DNA of 16,463 bases, from the NCBI GenBank assembly GCA_002388905.1, contig DGNJ01000116.1, forward strand, positions 45,899 through 62,361. The letters run 5' to 3'. The translations under genes were made by a program, and so were the position numbers. Below, piece by piece: positions 1 to 7,545 of the stretch. Source of the DNA: Cellvibrionales bacterium UBA4495 (GTDB taxonomy: Bacteria; Pseudomonadota; Gammaproteobacteria; Pseudomonadales; Porticoccaceae). The notes under the pieces were generated by a model. The model was not told the origin of the DNA, ran no database searches, and was given only the letters and a program-made list of their open reading frames with translations. Each line of letters starts with the position of its first letter. Position 1 is the first letter of the stretch.

Positions 1-432
1 TTTTTCAGGATCGTCGGCAAAGGCCCGGTCTGCGATCACGGAGCAATGGTGCGCATCGACATCGAGGACGGGAGCGAAGCTGAAGTCGATACCGGATGCG
101 AGAACTTCCGCCGCCATCAGCCAGCCGGCATCGCGCAGGAGAGACCCGTCCCTGTCATCGATCCGGTACCGTGCTCCCAGGGCCGCCATGGACGGCAGCC
201 GGGTATAGCCCTCCCGAAGGCGTTGGACGCGACCGCCCTCCTGGTCCACGGCCAGCAGCAGTTGGGGCCGCAACTCGCGCAGACTCGCGGCCAGATCCGC
301 CACCTGACTGCGACAGCGAATATTGCGGGCAAAGAGAATGACCCCGCCCACGGCGGGATGGCGCACGAGTTGCTGTTCCTCATCGCTGAGCGCGTAGCTG
401 TCGAGGTCCAGCATCAGGGGACCGGGCACCAT
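1..432 (-). CDS. nagZ: beta-N-acetylhexosaminidase NagZ, N-terminal part (cut by window start)
   Basis: NagZ is a cytoplasmic family 3 glycoside hydrolase that removes N-acetylglucosamine from anhydro-muropeptides during cell-wall recycling. Only the first 144 codons are present; the frame is open to base 1. The translation shows the family's N-terminal barrel hallmarks: a short MLDLDSYAL start, a GGVILFARN strand, LLLAVDQEGGRVQRL at about residues 61-75, and the FAPVLDVD strand further on. The catalytic histidine and aspartate regions lie outside the window. The ATG at 432 is preferred over an in-frame ATG at 462. It has an AGGAG six to seven bases upstream, matches the short N-terminus known for this family, and the 462 ATG falls inside the predicted -10 element. 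The gene diverges from the DUF6763-like gene. In E. coli and Pseudomonas NagZ products influence AmpC induction, but nothing here shows that link. Confidence 0.93.
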   Translation of the reverse strand, partial: MVPGPLMLDLDSYALSDEEQQLVRHPAVGGVILFARNIRCRSQVADLAASLRELRPQLLLAVDQEGGRVQRLREGYTRLPSMAALGARYRIDDRDGSLLRDAGWLMAAEVLASGIDFSFAPVLDVDAHHCSVIADRAFADDPEK

Positions 433-734
433 GTAAGACTCCTGGTTGGGGTGAGCGGACATTATGAATCCCGGCAGACGTTGTCAATACGGCGCCCGCA
501 ATGGGCTTTTTAGACGATTTTCTCATAATCGGGATCAATCGCTATCCCAAGGCGAAATTAGGGACAAACCGGGTCGAATCAAAATCACTGGAAAATAAGC
601 AGGTTACAGAAGGTACTGGCGACGATTTCTGGATACATGCTGTTTCCCGGCGTTTGCCACCAGACTGCCGGTACTGTCAGGTGGGCAGCCAGAATGCTAT
701 TTTCCCAATGAGCGTCAAACAGGAGCGACAGGCT
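433..734. other. intergenic region between divergent nagZ and the DUF6763-like gene
   Basis: About 300 bases with no convincing gene. It holds the nagZ promoter (459-487). A 4-bp hairpin GCCC/GGGC with a run of five T follows at 494-511, too weak to call a terminator. It presumably also holds the promoter of the rightward gene, for which I see no good -35/-10 pair. Its middle part is noticeably more AT-rich than the coding sequence on either side. Confidence 0.5.
459..487 (-). promoter_or_regulatory. probable sigma70 promoter of nagZ
   Basis: On the minus strand a perfect TTGACA (487-482) is followed after 17 bases by TAATGT (464-459). CATAAT with a 15-base spacer is an alternative -10. Transcription would start near 452, giving a leader of about 20 bases that contains the AGGAG site for the ATG at 432. 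It excludes the upstream in-frame ATG at 462 as a start from this promoter. Confidence 0.6.
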
Positions 735-1052
735 ATGGCCAAACAAATACCTGTAATAGGTGAGTGGTACCAGGATGCCGCCGAGGATGTCTTATTCGAA
801 GTGGTGGCAGTGGACGAAGACGCCGGCACCATTGAAGTTCAATACGAGGCCGGCGAAGTGGGAGAGTTCGATTTCGACAACTGGATGCAACTGGTGGTCC
901 TTCCGGCCGAGGCACCGGAGGACTGGCGGGTGCCCTACGAACTCAGCGACGACGACGGGCAGGACCCGGACGATGTCTATATGCCCGGCGCCTTCGACGA
1001 TCCCTTGGCATCCATAGAAACCGACTCCTTCTACGGTCTCGACGATTTTTAA
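735..1052 (+). CDS. small acidic DUF6763-like protein of unknown function
   Basis: A 105-residue protein, strongly acidic, with no signal peptide or membrane segment, so probably cytoplasmic. The N-terminus MAKQIPVIGEWYQD followed by FEVVAVDEDAGTIEVQY and a GEFDFDNW segment looks like the small DUF6763 family seen in gammaproteobacteria; I recognise it from pattern memory only. Residues 8-60 read as a compact beta-rich module, and the last third is an Asp/Glu-rich tail ending in GLDDF. The frame stays open upstream to 501. I chose the ATG at 735 because AGGAG lies at 721-725 and because the upstream translation is poorly protein-like, while family members start at MAKxIPVxGEWY. It stands alone between nagZ (divergent) and pilU, almost 300 bases from each. 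No enzymatic role can be assigned. Confidence 0.8.
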   Translation: MAKQIPVIGEWYQDAAEDVLFEVVAVDEDAGTIEVQYEAGEVGEFDFDNWMQLVVLPAEAPEDWRVPYELSDDDGQDPDDVYMPGAFDDPLASIETDSFYGLDDF

Positions 1053-1201
1053 CTGCGGACGGTGTCACCCGGTACGGCGGTGTCCTGGCACACCCGAAGC
1101 ATTTCTGTGGGCCGGACATCCTGATACAGCCCCACCGCGCTCTGCGAGCGTCCTTTGCCATCCTTGTAACTTAAAAACTTGACCGCCATCACATTTCTCA
1201 T
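1049..1201 (-). CDS. doubtful 50-residue ORF in the gap before pilU
   Basis: On the minus strand an ATG at 1201 opens 50 codons that end in TAA at 1049-1051, interlocking with the TAA of the converging DUF6763-like gene. The product starts MRNVMAVKFLSYKDGKG and is basic, with one cysteine and no membrane segment. I see no convincing ribosome site: a second ATG at codon 5 has only a weak purine stretch in front. I do not recognise a family. The same frame continues open upstream to 1441, antisense to pilU, which is common in GC-rich DNA and weakens the case. It is listed because the gap is otherwise empty and the third codon positions are fairly GC-rich. It may well be spurious. Confidence 0.18.
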   Translation of the reverse strand: MRNVMAVKFLSYKDGKGRSQSAVGLYQDVRPTEMLRVCQDTAVPGDTVRS

Positions 1202-1348
1202 CAGAGCTGCCGCCAAACGCCGGCTGCTTATGAGTCCTGTTAACTCGTTCTGATACCATTCCCCTCTTGATCGGCCGGGCCCGGCGGCGCCTGCCCGTTG
1301 GCTGTAATCGCCCGCCACCGCTATCAAACCTGCCCAGGAGTTGTACGA
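1053..1348. other. intergenic region upstream of pilU
   Basis: Just under 300 bases between the DUF6763-like stop and the pilU start. Apart from the doubtful minus-strand ORF (1049-1201), I see a weak hairpin GGTGT/ACACC at about 1079-1094 and the ribosome site of pilU at 1336-1340. No convincing promoter could be picked. A TTGACC at 1179-1184 lacks a matching -10. Confidence 0.4.
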
Positions 1349-2533
1349 ATGAACTTCGATCAGTACCTGACGCTTCTCGCCCGGAAAGGCGGCTCGGATC
1401 TCTACCTGAGCACAGGCGCGCCTGCCGCCGCCAAATTTCACGGCAAGCTGGTCAAGGTCGGCAACGAGCCCCTGAAGCCGGGGGAAATCAACGAGGTCGC
1501 CCAGCAGATCATGGACGAGGAGCAGCGCCGGGAATTCGACACGGAACTGGAAATGAACCTGGCCTACAGTATCAGCCGCGTGGGCCGGTTCCGGATCAAT
1601 ATCTTCAAGCAGCGCAACGAAGTGTCCATTGTCGCGCGCAACATCGTCACCGAAATCCCCTCCGCCGACAGCCTGGGCCTGCCGCCGATCCTAAAGGACA
1701 CGGTCATGCAAAAACGCGGCCTGGTTCTTTTTGTGGGCGCCACCGGCTCGGGGAAATCCACCTCTCTGGCCGCACTCATCGATCATCGCAACAGCAATTC
1801 CGGCGGCCATATCATAACTATCGAGGACCCGGTGGAATTTATCCACTCACACAAAAAAAGCATCATCAACCAGCGAGAGGTAGGCGTCGACACACGCAGT
1901 TTTCAGGCGGCACTGAAGAATACCCTGCGCCAGGCACCGGATGTGATACTGATCGGCGAGATCCGGGACCGGGAGACCATGGAGCACGCCATCGCCTTCG
2001 CCGAGACCGGCCACCTGTGCATCTCCACCCTCCATGCCAACAACGCCAACCAGGCACTGGACCGGATCATCAATTTTTTTCCGGAGGAGCGCCGCAATCA
2101 GCTGCTGATGGACCTGTCTCTCAATCTCCGGGCGTTCGTCTCCCAGCGCCTGATCCCCACCGTCGACGGCAAACGGGCGGCGGCCTTCGAAATCCTCCTG
2201 GGGACACCAACGGTCAGCAAGCTGATCAACGACGGCCACATCGGGGAGATCAAGGAAATCATGGAAAAATCGGAGAACCTGGGCATGCAGACATTCGACG
2301 GCGCTCTTTTCCACCTCTATGAATCCGGGCGCATCAGTCTCGAAGATGCCCTGAAAAACGCGGATTCCGCCAACAATCTTCGCCTGCGCATCAAACTGCA
2401 CAGTGAGAACGGCAAAAAACTCCTTGCCGAGACCGATACCGGCGAGACAGAAAGCGCGAGCGATATCTCGGCCATGGAGCTGAGCCTGGAAACGGTGGAT
2501 GAGGAGGACGAGGAAGAAGGGCCGGGTTCCTGA
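1349..2533 (+). CDS. pilU: PilT/PilU-family type IV pilus retraction ATPase, PilU-like
   Basis: A cytoplasmic hexameric ATPase of the secretion-ATPase superfamily that powers type IVa pilus retraction. PilU normally works with PilT. The 394-residue product carries an N-terminal PAS-like half (residues 1-110) and a RecA-like core. Visible motifs are Walker A GATGSGKST (130-138), the Asp box ITIEDPVEF (156-164), Walker B DVILIGEIRD (198-207) and the His box HLCISTLHANNA (222-233). Where PilT has its AIRNLIRE motif this protein reads GEIKEIMEKSENLGMQTFD, which points to PilU rather than PilT. The last 35 residues form an acidic tail (ETVDEEDEEEGPGS). The start at 1349 has AGGAG eight bases upstream; an upstream in-frame start at 1298 lacks one. 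It is not next to pilT here. Its neighbours are a DUF6763-like gene and lexA. Confidence 0.9.
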   Translation: MNFDQYLTLLARKGGSDLYLSTGAPAAAKFHGKLVKVGNEPLKPGEINEVAQQIMDEEQRREFDTELEMNLAYSISRVGRFRINIFKQRNEVSIVARNIVTEIPSADSLGLPPILKDTVMQKRGLVLFVGATGSGKSTSLAALIDHRNSNSGGHIITIEDPVEFIHSHKKSIINQREVGVDTRSFQAALKNTLRQAPDVILIGEIRDRETMEHAIAFAETGHLCISTLHANNANQALDRIINFFPEERRNQLLMDLSLNLRAFVSQRLIPTVDGKRAAAFEILLGTPTVSKLINDGHIGEIKEIMEKSENLGMQTFDGALFHLYESGRISLEDALKNADSANNLRLRIKLHSENGKKLLAETDTGETESASDISAMELSLETVDEEDEEEGPGS

Positions 2534-2554
2534 CCCGGGCCCACGGCCCACCCC

Positions 2555-2589
2555 TTGCCATTGGCGTAATACTGTATACAATCCCAGTA
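2555..2589 (+). promoter_or_regulatory. lexA promoter with overlapping SOS (LexA) box
   Basis: TTGCCA (2555-2560) and TACAAT (2577-2582) with a 16-base spacer form a plausible sigma70 promoter. Over it lies a 20-base LexA box at 2570-2589, TACTGTATAC AATCCCAGTA. It fits CTGT-N8-ACAG except that the right half reads CCAG. The box covers the -10 element, so bound LexA would block its own transcription, as is usual for lexA genes. Confidence 0.82.
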
Positions 2590-2611
2590 CAGGCCACAAA
2601 GGACAACGCCG

Positions 2612-3223
2612 ATGGATGCCAAACTGACACCCCGACAGCAGCAGATCCTCGCACTGATTCGCGATGCGGTTGAAGAGACGGGATACCCCCCGACCCGTGC
2701 CGAGATAGCCAGGGCCCTGGGCTTCAAGTCCGCCAACGCCGCGGAGGAACACCTGCGCGCCATGGCGCGCAAGGGGGTTATCGAAATCATTCCGGGCACG
2801 TCCCGGGGCATCCGCCTGATCAACCACCACAGGGGCCTGCCGCTCGTGGGCCGTGTCGCGGCGGGCCAGCCCATTCTCGCCGAAGAGAATATCGAGGACC
2901 ACTTCGAGGTCGCCAGCAGCCTTTTCCGCCCCGCCGCGGATTATCTGCTCAAGGTACGCGGCGACAGTATGCGCGACGACGGCATTCTTGACGGCGACCT
3001 GCTGGCCGTGCACAGGACCCATGTCGCCGACAGCGGCCAGCTGGTGGTTGCCCGGCTGGGCGAAGAAGTAACGGTAAAGCGGCTGAAAAAGTCCCAGAGC
3101 CGTCATCTGGTCACGCTGATGCCGGCCAACCCGGATTACGAGCCCATCGTCCTGGATTTACGGGAAACGGAACTGGCCATCGAGGGCCTGGGCGTTGGGG
3201 TTATTCGCACCTCGACGCACTGA
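2612..3223 (+). CDS. lexA: SOS repressor LexA
   Basis: Transcriptional repressor of the SOS regulon. It is inactivated by self-cleavage when RecA filaments form on single-stranded DNA. The 203-residue protein has the N-terminal winged-helix DNA-binding domain (about 1-65; [37 protein letters not shown]), a linker, and the C-terminal S24 peptidase domain. The cleavage site is A84-G85 in GRVAAGQP. The catalytic serine is S119 in RGDSM and the lysine is K156 in VTVKRLKK, the same numbering as in E. coli. Length is normal and nothing is missing. An AGGA ribosome site precedes the ATG. Autoregulation is supported by the SOS box over the promoter. Downstream, a minus-strand gene converges within 30 bases; no sulA follows, unlike in Pseudomonas. 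A weak hairpin (about 3237-3254) could serve as a shared terminator. Confidence 0.97.
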   Translation: MDAKLTPRQQQILALIRDAVEETGYPPTRAEIARALGFKSANAAEEHLRAMARKGVIEIIPGTSRGIRLINHHRGLPLVGRVAAGQPILAEENIEDHFEVASSLFRPAADYLLKVRGDSMRDDGILDGDLLAVHRTHVADSGQLVVARLGEEVTVKRLKKSQSRHLVTLMPANPDYEPIVLDLRETELAIEGLGVGVIRTSTH

Positions 3224-3253
3224 ACAAGCGGCCCCCGCCCAATCGGGTATGGG

Positions 3254-3505
3254 CTAGTGAAGAACCCGGTCCTTGGGTATGAGTTCGCCGCTGGTATCCA
3301 GGCTGCTTTCGTCCCCGATCTGCTCCACCACCTCGATACCGGCATCGATCATGGCTTTGGCCACATCGAGGCTGGCATCCTGGAGGAAACCCTTGGCTTC
3401 GTCGGAAAAACTGATGCGAATCAGCGGCTCATCCGTATCGTCGGTGCGCTGCAGGGCAAAATCCCCGTCGGGGAGCATGACAATTTCGTAAAGGGATGCT
3501 GGCAT
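3254..3505 (-). CDS. small conserved protein of unknown function, convergent with lexA
   Basis: An 83-residue acidic protein (MPASLYEIVMLPDGDFALQR..., then EPLIRISFSDEAKGFL and VAKAMIDAGIEVVEQIG) without signal peptide or membrane helix. It resembles a short conserved hypothetical that sits in the lexA-topA interval of Pseudomonas; that comparison is from memory. The first half looks like a beta hairpin pair and residues 34-62 like two helices. The start at 3505 is fixed by an in-frame TAG two codons upstream. The ribosome site is weak, and a TACAAT hexamer (3540-3535) about 30 bases upstream could be the -10 element, though I see no good -35. No function can be assigned. Confidence 0.8.
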   Translation of the reverse strand: MPASLYEIVMLPDGDFALQRTDDTDEPLIRISFSDEAKGFLQDASLDVAKAMIDAGIEVVEQIGDESSLDTSGELIPKDRVLH

Positions 3506-3672
3506 TGACTAAAAGATTTGCAAAGTATGCCGGTATTGTACCAGCCACCCCCCTGCCATTGCACGACTTCCGGCAACCGGGCAACAGTGGCGATAGCCGG
3601 GATTTGCCGGCGGGGAAACGACAGGACCCGGTTCCGTAAACGCCGTTCGCTCCTCCGGACCGCGACCGGCCC

Positions 3673-4176
3673 CTAACACTCGAACATCACGCTTCGATGG
3701 CGTTCCACCAGCTCCCTCAGGCTTTCCAGCCAGCGGCCCACCTGGTCCTCGTCGAGAGCCGGCAATTCGTTGCCGCTATCAGTGACCGGGGCCAGAGGGA
3801 TACGATCATCCTGCTCCATCGCGGATTCCCGTTCATCAACGCGATCGAACCCGTCGAGCGTACGGAGCAACTGATTCAGCCAGCTCTGGTCATCCTGCTC
3901 CAGGTTTTTCATTTCCTGGGCTTCAGCGGGCCATTTTTCCCGGTCCATAAGGGCACGGGTCAGCGTGTCAACGTCGCTGAGCGCCTGGGGATCCGGGCAC
4001 TGGTAGTTGGCGGCAATCTCCCGCAAATGGTGTCGGTACGCCTGAACAAGCTGGTAGACGGCGGATTCGGCCAGCACCCGCTGGAGGTGTCGGTTGTCGC
4101 GCCCCTGTTCCATCTGGCGGCATAACAGGGAGACGTGGAACAGCTTCTGGTTGACGGCGGAAAGATATGCATTCAT
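3673..4176 (-). CDS. DUF6586-like conserved protein, coupled to topA
   Basis: A 167-residue, mostly alpha-helical, hydrophilic protein beginning MNAYLSAVNQKLFHVSLLCRQM and ending in a helix LESLRELVERHRSVMF. It resembles the DUF6586 family found next to topA in Pseudomonas (recognition by position and by the NQKL N-terminal helix). An acidic, less ordered stretch lies near residues 115-145. The ATG at 4176 is 5 bases beyond the topA stop, and there is no strong ribosome site, so it is probably translated by coupling to topA. An in-frame upstream start at 4215 would overlap topA and lacks the family N-terminus. Its link to topoisomerase function is suggested only by the conserved neighbourhood. 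Confidence 0.82.
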   Translation of the reverse strand: MNAYLSAVNQKLFHVSLLCRQMEQGRDNRHLQRVLAESAVYQLVQAYRHHLREIAANYQCPDPQALSDVDTLTRALMDREKWPAEAQEMKNLEQDDQSWLNQLLRTLDGFDRVDERESAMEQDDRIPLAPVTDSGNELPALDEDQVGRWLESLRELVERHRSVMFEC

Positions 4177-4181
4177 AGGGA

Positions 4182-6815
4182 TTACTTGCCTTTGCCGGTG
4201 CCGGCTTCCTGCCACCTGCCTCCGCGATAGAATGCTTTCCAGCCGGTAGCCTTACCGTCCACTTCCGATTGCACATACTGCTCCTGATTCTTGCGACTGA
4301 AACGGACCACGGTCTTGTTGCCCTCCGGGTCGGTTTCCGGTGCGTCCATCAGGTAATCGTACTTGGAATCGATCTCCTTCCTGTGCGGTTTCAACTCGCT
4401 CACCAAAGGCGCGCGGGTTTCCCGGTTCCGTGGGAACTTGCTGGCGGCCAGGAACAACCCCGAAGCACCATCCCTTAAAATATAGTGGTCATCCACCTTT
4501 TCGCAAGGCAGTTCGGGCATGGGCACCGGGTCCATCTTGGGGGGCGCGGGCTGGCCGTTGCGGAGGAGTTTCCGGGTGTTTTTGCAGTTTTCGTTGGTAC
4601 AGCCAAAGTACTTGCCGAAACGACCGGATTTGAGCTGCATATCGCTGCCGCATTTATCGCACTCGATGACCGGGCCCTCGTAACCCTTGATCCGGAAACT
4701 GCCCTTCTCCACCTCATAGCCCGGGCAATCAGGGTTGTTGCCGCAGATATGGATCTTGTGGGCCTCGTCGATCAGGTAACTGTCCATGGCCGTGCCACAA
4801 CGCTTGCACCGGTGTTTGTGAAGCAGTTGGCGGGACTCTGCCTCGTCGTCCTCCTCGATATTGACCGCCTCGTCACCGGCAATGAGGTTAACGGTGTTTT
4901 TGCAGCGTTCGGCAGGGGGAAGCGAATAACCGGAGCAACCCAGGAAAACGCCGGTGCTACCGGTGCGAATCAGCATGTGCCTGCCGCATTTTTCACACCT
5001 GATATCGGTTTCCGTGGCGGCGTTGGGGCGCATCCCGCCTTCCGATGCCTGGGCCTTTTCCAGCTTGGCGCTGAAATCCCCGTAGAAGCGGTCCAGCACC
5101 TCGGTCCAGGACAACTCCCCTTCGGCAATGTCGTCGAGGTATTCCTCCATGGCGGCGGTGAAACCATAATCCATCAGGTCGCTGAAATTTTCCGTAAGCC
5201 GGTCAGTGACGATATCGCCGATCTTCCCTGCGTAGAACCGCTTGTTCTCCAGGCGAACATAGCCCCGATCCTGGATGGTGGAGATGATTGACGCATAAGT
5301 GGACGGCCGGCCGATCCCACGTTTTTCCAGTTCCCTGACCAGGGCTGCCTCGCTGTAACGGGCCGGCGGCTTGGTAAAATGCTGCTGGGGCACCAGGTTA
5401 AGCAGGCGCAGGGCATCCCCCACTTTCAGGTCCGGCAACTCGCCGTCGTCGTCCTTCCTGCGCACCGGCGGCATGACTTTCAGGTAACCGTCAAACCGGG
5501 TGACACGGCCTTTTGCCCGTAGTTCGTAGTCTGCCACCTTGACCGTAATCGTGGTGCTGGTGAACTCAGCCGGCGTCATCTGGCAGGCCACGAACTGCTG
5601 CCAGATCAATTGATAGAGACGCCTGGCATCCTGGTCCATGGCGTCCAGGTCGCCGGGGGCAATATCGATGTTGGACGGGCGGATGGCTTCGTGGGCTTCC
5701 TGGGCCCCCGCCTTGCTCGTGTAAACGTTAGGTTTCTCGGGCAGATACCGATCGCCAAAGCGGGTGCCGATAAAGTCCCGGCAGGTGCTAACCGCTTCAT
5801 CGCTCAGGTTGGTGGAGTCGGTCCGCATATAGGTGATATAGCCGGCCTCGTAAAGGCGCTGGGCCAACGTCATGGTCTTCTTGACGCCGAAGCCCAGGCG
5901 GGTGCTGGCCGCCTGCTGGAGGGTGGAGGTGATAAAGGGCGCCGATGGCCTTGAGCGGGTGGGCGTGTCCTCCCGGTCGGCGATCCGGTAATCCGCATCG
6001 CGCAGGGCCGCCATGGCCTGCTCTGTCTGCTCCTTGCTGTTTGGCCGGAAGTTCTTGTCCCGGTGCTTTTTGACCTCGAACCGGACCTTGTCCTCGTCCG
6101 CGGTCTCGGTATCCGCATGCAGGGTCCAGAACTCCTCGGGGACAAAGGCACGTATCTCCCGCTCCCGCTCCACGATCAGCCGCACGGCCACCGACTGGAC
6201 CCGGCCGGCGGACAGGCCCCGGGCGACCTTTTCCCACAACAACGGGGAAATCATGAAACCGACAATACGATCCAGAAAACGCCGCGCCTGCTGGGCATTG
6301 ACCCGGTTCCGGTCCAGGTCGCCGGGATGCTCGAAGGCCTCGGCAATCGCCTTCTTGGTGATTTCGTTAAACACCACCCGCTTGTAGCGACCATCGTCGC
6401 CGCCGATGGCCTGGGTCAGGTGCCAGGCGATAGCCTCACCCTCGCGATCGAGGTCGGTGGCCAGATAGATAGTGTCGGCATTCCGGGCGAGCTTCTGCAA
6501 TTCGCTGACCACTTTTTCCTTGCCCGGGAGTATCTCGTAGCGGGCCTTCCAGCCGTGCTCCGGATCGACGCCCATCCGGGCGATCAGCTTTTCCCGGGCT
6601 TTCCTGGCCTTGTGCCGGGCCTTTTCCTCGGGATCCAGCTTGCGGGTGGCTGCCGCCTGGCGGGCCCTTTCCTTGGGATCCGTGGTGCCGGTCTTGCCGG
6701 TGGGCAGGTCCCGGATATGCCCGACACTGGACTTCACCACGTAATCCTTGCCCAGGTATTTGTTGATGGTCTTCGCCTTGGCGGGCGATTCCACAATCAC
6801 CAGTGATTTACCCAT
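4182..6815 (-). CDS. topA: DNA topoisomerase I (type IA)
   Basis: Relaxes negative supercoils by transient single-strand cleavage and so balances gyrase. The 877-residue protein is complete. The TOPRIM domain starts at the N-terminus ([14 protein letters not shown] with E9) and includes DLDREGE at 121-127, whose acidic residues bind magnesium. The catalytic tyrosine is Y329 in [11 protein letters not shown], equivalent to E. coli Y319. The ten-residue offset comes from a slightly longer charged Lys/Arg/Ala-rich insert at about 41-79. Three C-terminal tetracysteine zinc fingers are visible (CEKCGRHM..., CKRCGTAM..., CDKCGSDM...), followed by the domain ending [14 protein letters not shown]. 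The ATG at 6815 gives the exact family N-terminus [11 protein letters not shown]; the open frame upstream to 6890 adds 25 unrelated residues. The DUF6586-like gene follows after 5 bases. Confidence 0.97.
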   Translation of the reverse strand: MGKSLVIVESPAKAKTINKYLGKDYVVKSSVGHIRDLPTGKTGTTDPKERARQAAATRKLDPEEKARHKARKAREKLIARMGVDPEHGWKARYEILPGKEKVVSELQKLARNADTIYLATDLDREGEAIAWHLTQAIGGDDGRYKRVVFNEITKKAIAEAFEHPGDLDRNRVNAQQARRFLDRIVGFMISPLLWEKVARGLSAGRVQSVAVRLIVEREREIRAFVPEEFWTLHADTETADEDKVRFEVKKHRDKNFRPNSKEQTEQAMAALRDADYRIADREDTPTRSRPSAPFITSTLQQAASTRLGFGVKKTMTLAQRLYEAGYITYMRTDSTNLSDEAVSTCRDFIGTRFGDRYLPEKPNVYTSKAGAQEAHEAIRPSNIDIAPGDLDAMDQDARRLYQLIWQQFVACQMTPAEFTSTTITVKVADYELRAKGRVTRFDGYLKVMPPVRRKDDDGELPDLKVGDALRLLNLVPQQHFTKPPARYSEAALVRELEKRGIGRPSTYASIISTIQDRGYVRLENKRFYAGKIGDIVTDRLTENFSDLMDYGFTAAMEEYLDDIAEGELSWTEVLDRFYGDFSAKLEKAQASEGGMRPNAATETDIRCEKCGRHMLIRTGSTGVFLGCSGYSLPPAERCKNTVNLIAGDEAVNIEEDDEAESRQLLHKHRCKRCGTAMDSYLIDEAHKIHICGNNPDCPGYEVEKGSFRIKGYEGPVIECDKCGSDMQLKSGRFGKYFGCTNENCKNTRKLLRNGQPAPPKMDPVPMPELPCEKVDDHYILRDGASGLFLAASKFPRNRETRAPLVSELKPHRKEIDSKYDYLMDAPETDPEGNKTVVRFSRKNQEQYVQSEVDGKATGWKAFYRGGRWQEAGTGKGK

Positions 6816-6855
6816 TAGCCTGTCTGATTCCTTGCTCTGGACACAAACGATAAAG

Positions 6856-6877
6856 ACCCGACACACCGGTGCCGGGT
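6856..6877 (-). terminator. hairpin in the topA leader, terminator or leader structure
   Basis: A 9-bp stem with one G-U pair, read on the minus strand as ACCCGGCAC, loop CGGT, GTGTCGGGT, followed by CTTTATC. It sits about 40 bases before the topA start and about 145 bases after the next minus-strand gene. It could end transcription of that upstream gene. If topA is transcribed from further upstream, it is instead a structured topA leader. The T-run is short, so termination strength is uncertain. Confidence 0.4.
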
Positions 6878-6904
6878 TTGTTGGATGCATAACACTTTTT
6901 TATT

Positions 6905-6937
6905 AACAACATATTTGCCGCTCCTTGGCAATGGCCG
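6905..6937 (-). promoter_or_regulatory. possible topA promoter
   Basis: On the minus strand TTGCCA is followed after about 18 bases by GTTAAT, within an AT-rich stretch just upstream of the leader hairpin. The match to consensus is moderate. If real, the topA leader is about 90 bases and carries the 6856-6877 hairpin. Confidence 0.3.
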
Positions 6938-7020
6938 GACACCACCGGTCTTGAAAAAAGGGAACAACATCAAGGCACGGCACCGGCCCGGTCAGGCAAA
7001 ATGCCCCACTCTCTTGCTTC

Positions 7021-7491
7021 CTAGGCCAGCAACTTCAGTGCGTCCGCGATGCGGTCGACGCCCTCCGGCTCTCCCGTTTCACGCCAGTACGCGGCCACGC
7101 CCTGGCGATCTTCACGCAGGGCCGTGACATCGGCAGGCAATTGTTCGATGGCCAGGGCAATACGCGGGTGCAAGTGCTCGGGGGCGGCCCGTCGAAACCA
7201 GCGCCAACCGCGCCAGGGCGACGCCCAGCCACGGTGATCGGATTTCAGCAGCGTCCAGGAACAGGGGCCGCCATCGTGCCGCTCCCGCACGGTCTGCACC
7301 AGGTAGCGCACCGCCGAGGGCTGTCGCTCATCGTCCGGGGCGTCCGGGTCCGGCACCAGCTGGACGCGCAATCCCAGTTCCCCGGCGCGCTTGCGGAAAG
7401 CGGCGGCGCGGGCCTGGCCGGGAGTAGACTTGAACCACATGAGCGGGGACACCACCGCCAGGAGAATCAGAACGATAAGCAGGTACTTCAT
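7021..7491 (-). CDS. small membrane-anchored protein of unknown function
   Basis: A 156-residue protein with one N-terminal hydrophobic segment (about residues 3-18, MKYLLIVLILLAVVSPLMWF), which could be a membrane anchor or uncleaved signal. A mixed, arginine- and tryptophan-rich region follows (GQARAAAFRKRAGELGLRVQLVPDPD, WRGWRWFRR). The layout, an anchor followed by a helix, then LGLRV and later WRxR motifs, resembles conserved hypotheticals in Pseudomonas-like bacteria. These are sometimes loosely labelled as YajC-like, but I see no true YajC motif. The ATG at 7491 has AGGG seven to eight bases upstream. It is divergent from the universal stress gene, with 117 bases between them. No function can be given. 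Confidence 0.72.
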   Translation of the reverse strand: MKYLLIVLILLAVVSPLMWFKSTPGQARAAAFRKRAGELGLRVQLVPDPDAPDDERQPSAVRYLVQTVRERHDGGPCSWTLLKSDHRGWASPWRGWRWFRRAAPEHLHPRIALAIEQLPADVTALREDRQGVAAYWRETGEPEGVDRIADALKLLA

Positions 7492-7545
7492 GGCAATCCC
7501 TGGCGGGTATTTAGCGTGTTAGCAGGCTTGGGGTGACAATTCCTG

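Noticed and set aside
494..511. Short hairpin with five T after it, looking like a terminator
   Set aside because: The stem is only 4 bp and it lies between two divergent genes, where no plus-strand transcript should end.
1267..2322. A 351-codon plus-strand frame overlapping pilU
   Set aside because: Out of frame with pilU and rich in Pro, Arg and Gly, typical of a shadow frame.
2519..2542. GGGCCGGGT...ACCCGGGCCC inverted repeat at the end of pilU
   Set aside because: The stem has a bulge, overlaps the stop codon and has no T-run; not enough to call a terminator before lexA.
1847..3106. A 419-codon open frame on the minus strand across pilU and lexA
   Set aside because: It is antisense to two clear genes with intact family motifs and its translation looks like no known protein. 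Long antisense frames are common in GC-rich DNA.
4485..5291. A 268-codon plus-strand frame inside topA, and a similar one at 6063-6806
   Set aside because: Both are antisense to conserved topA domains (zinc fingers and TOPRIM region). No independent evidence.
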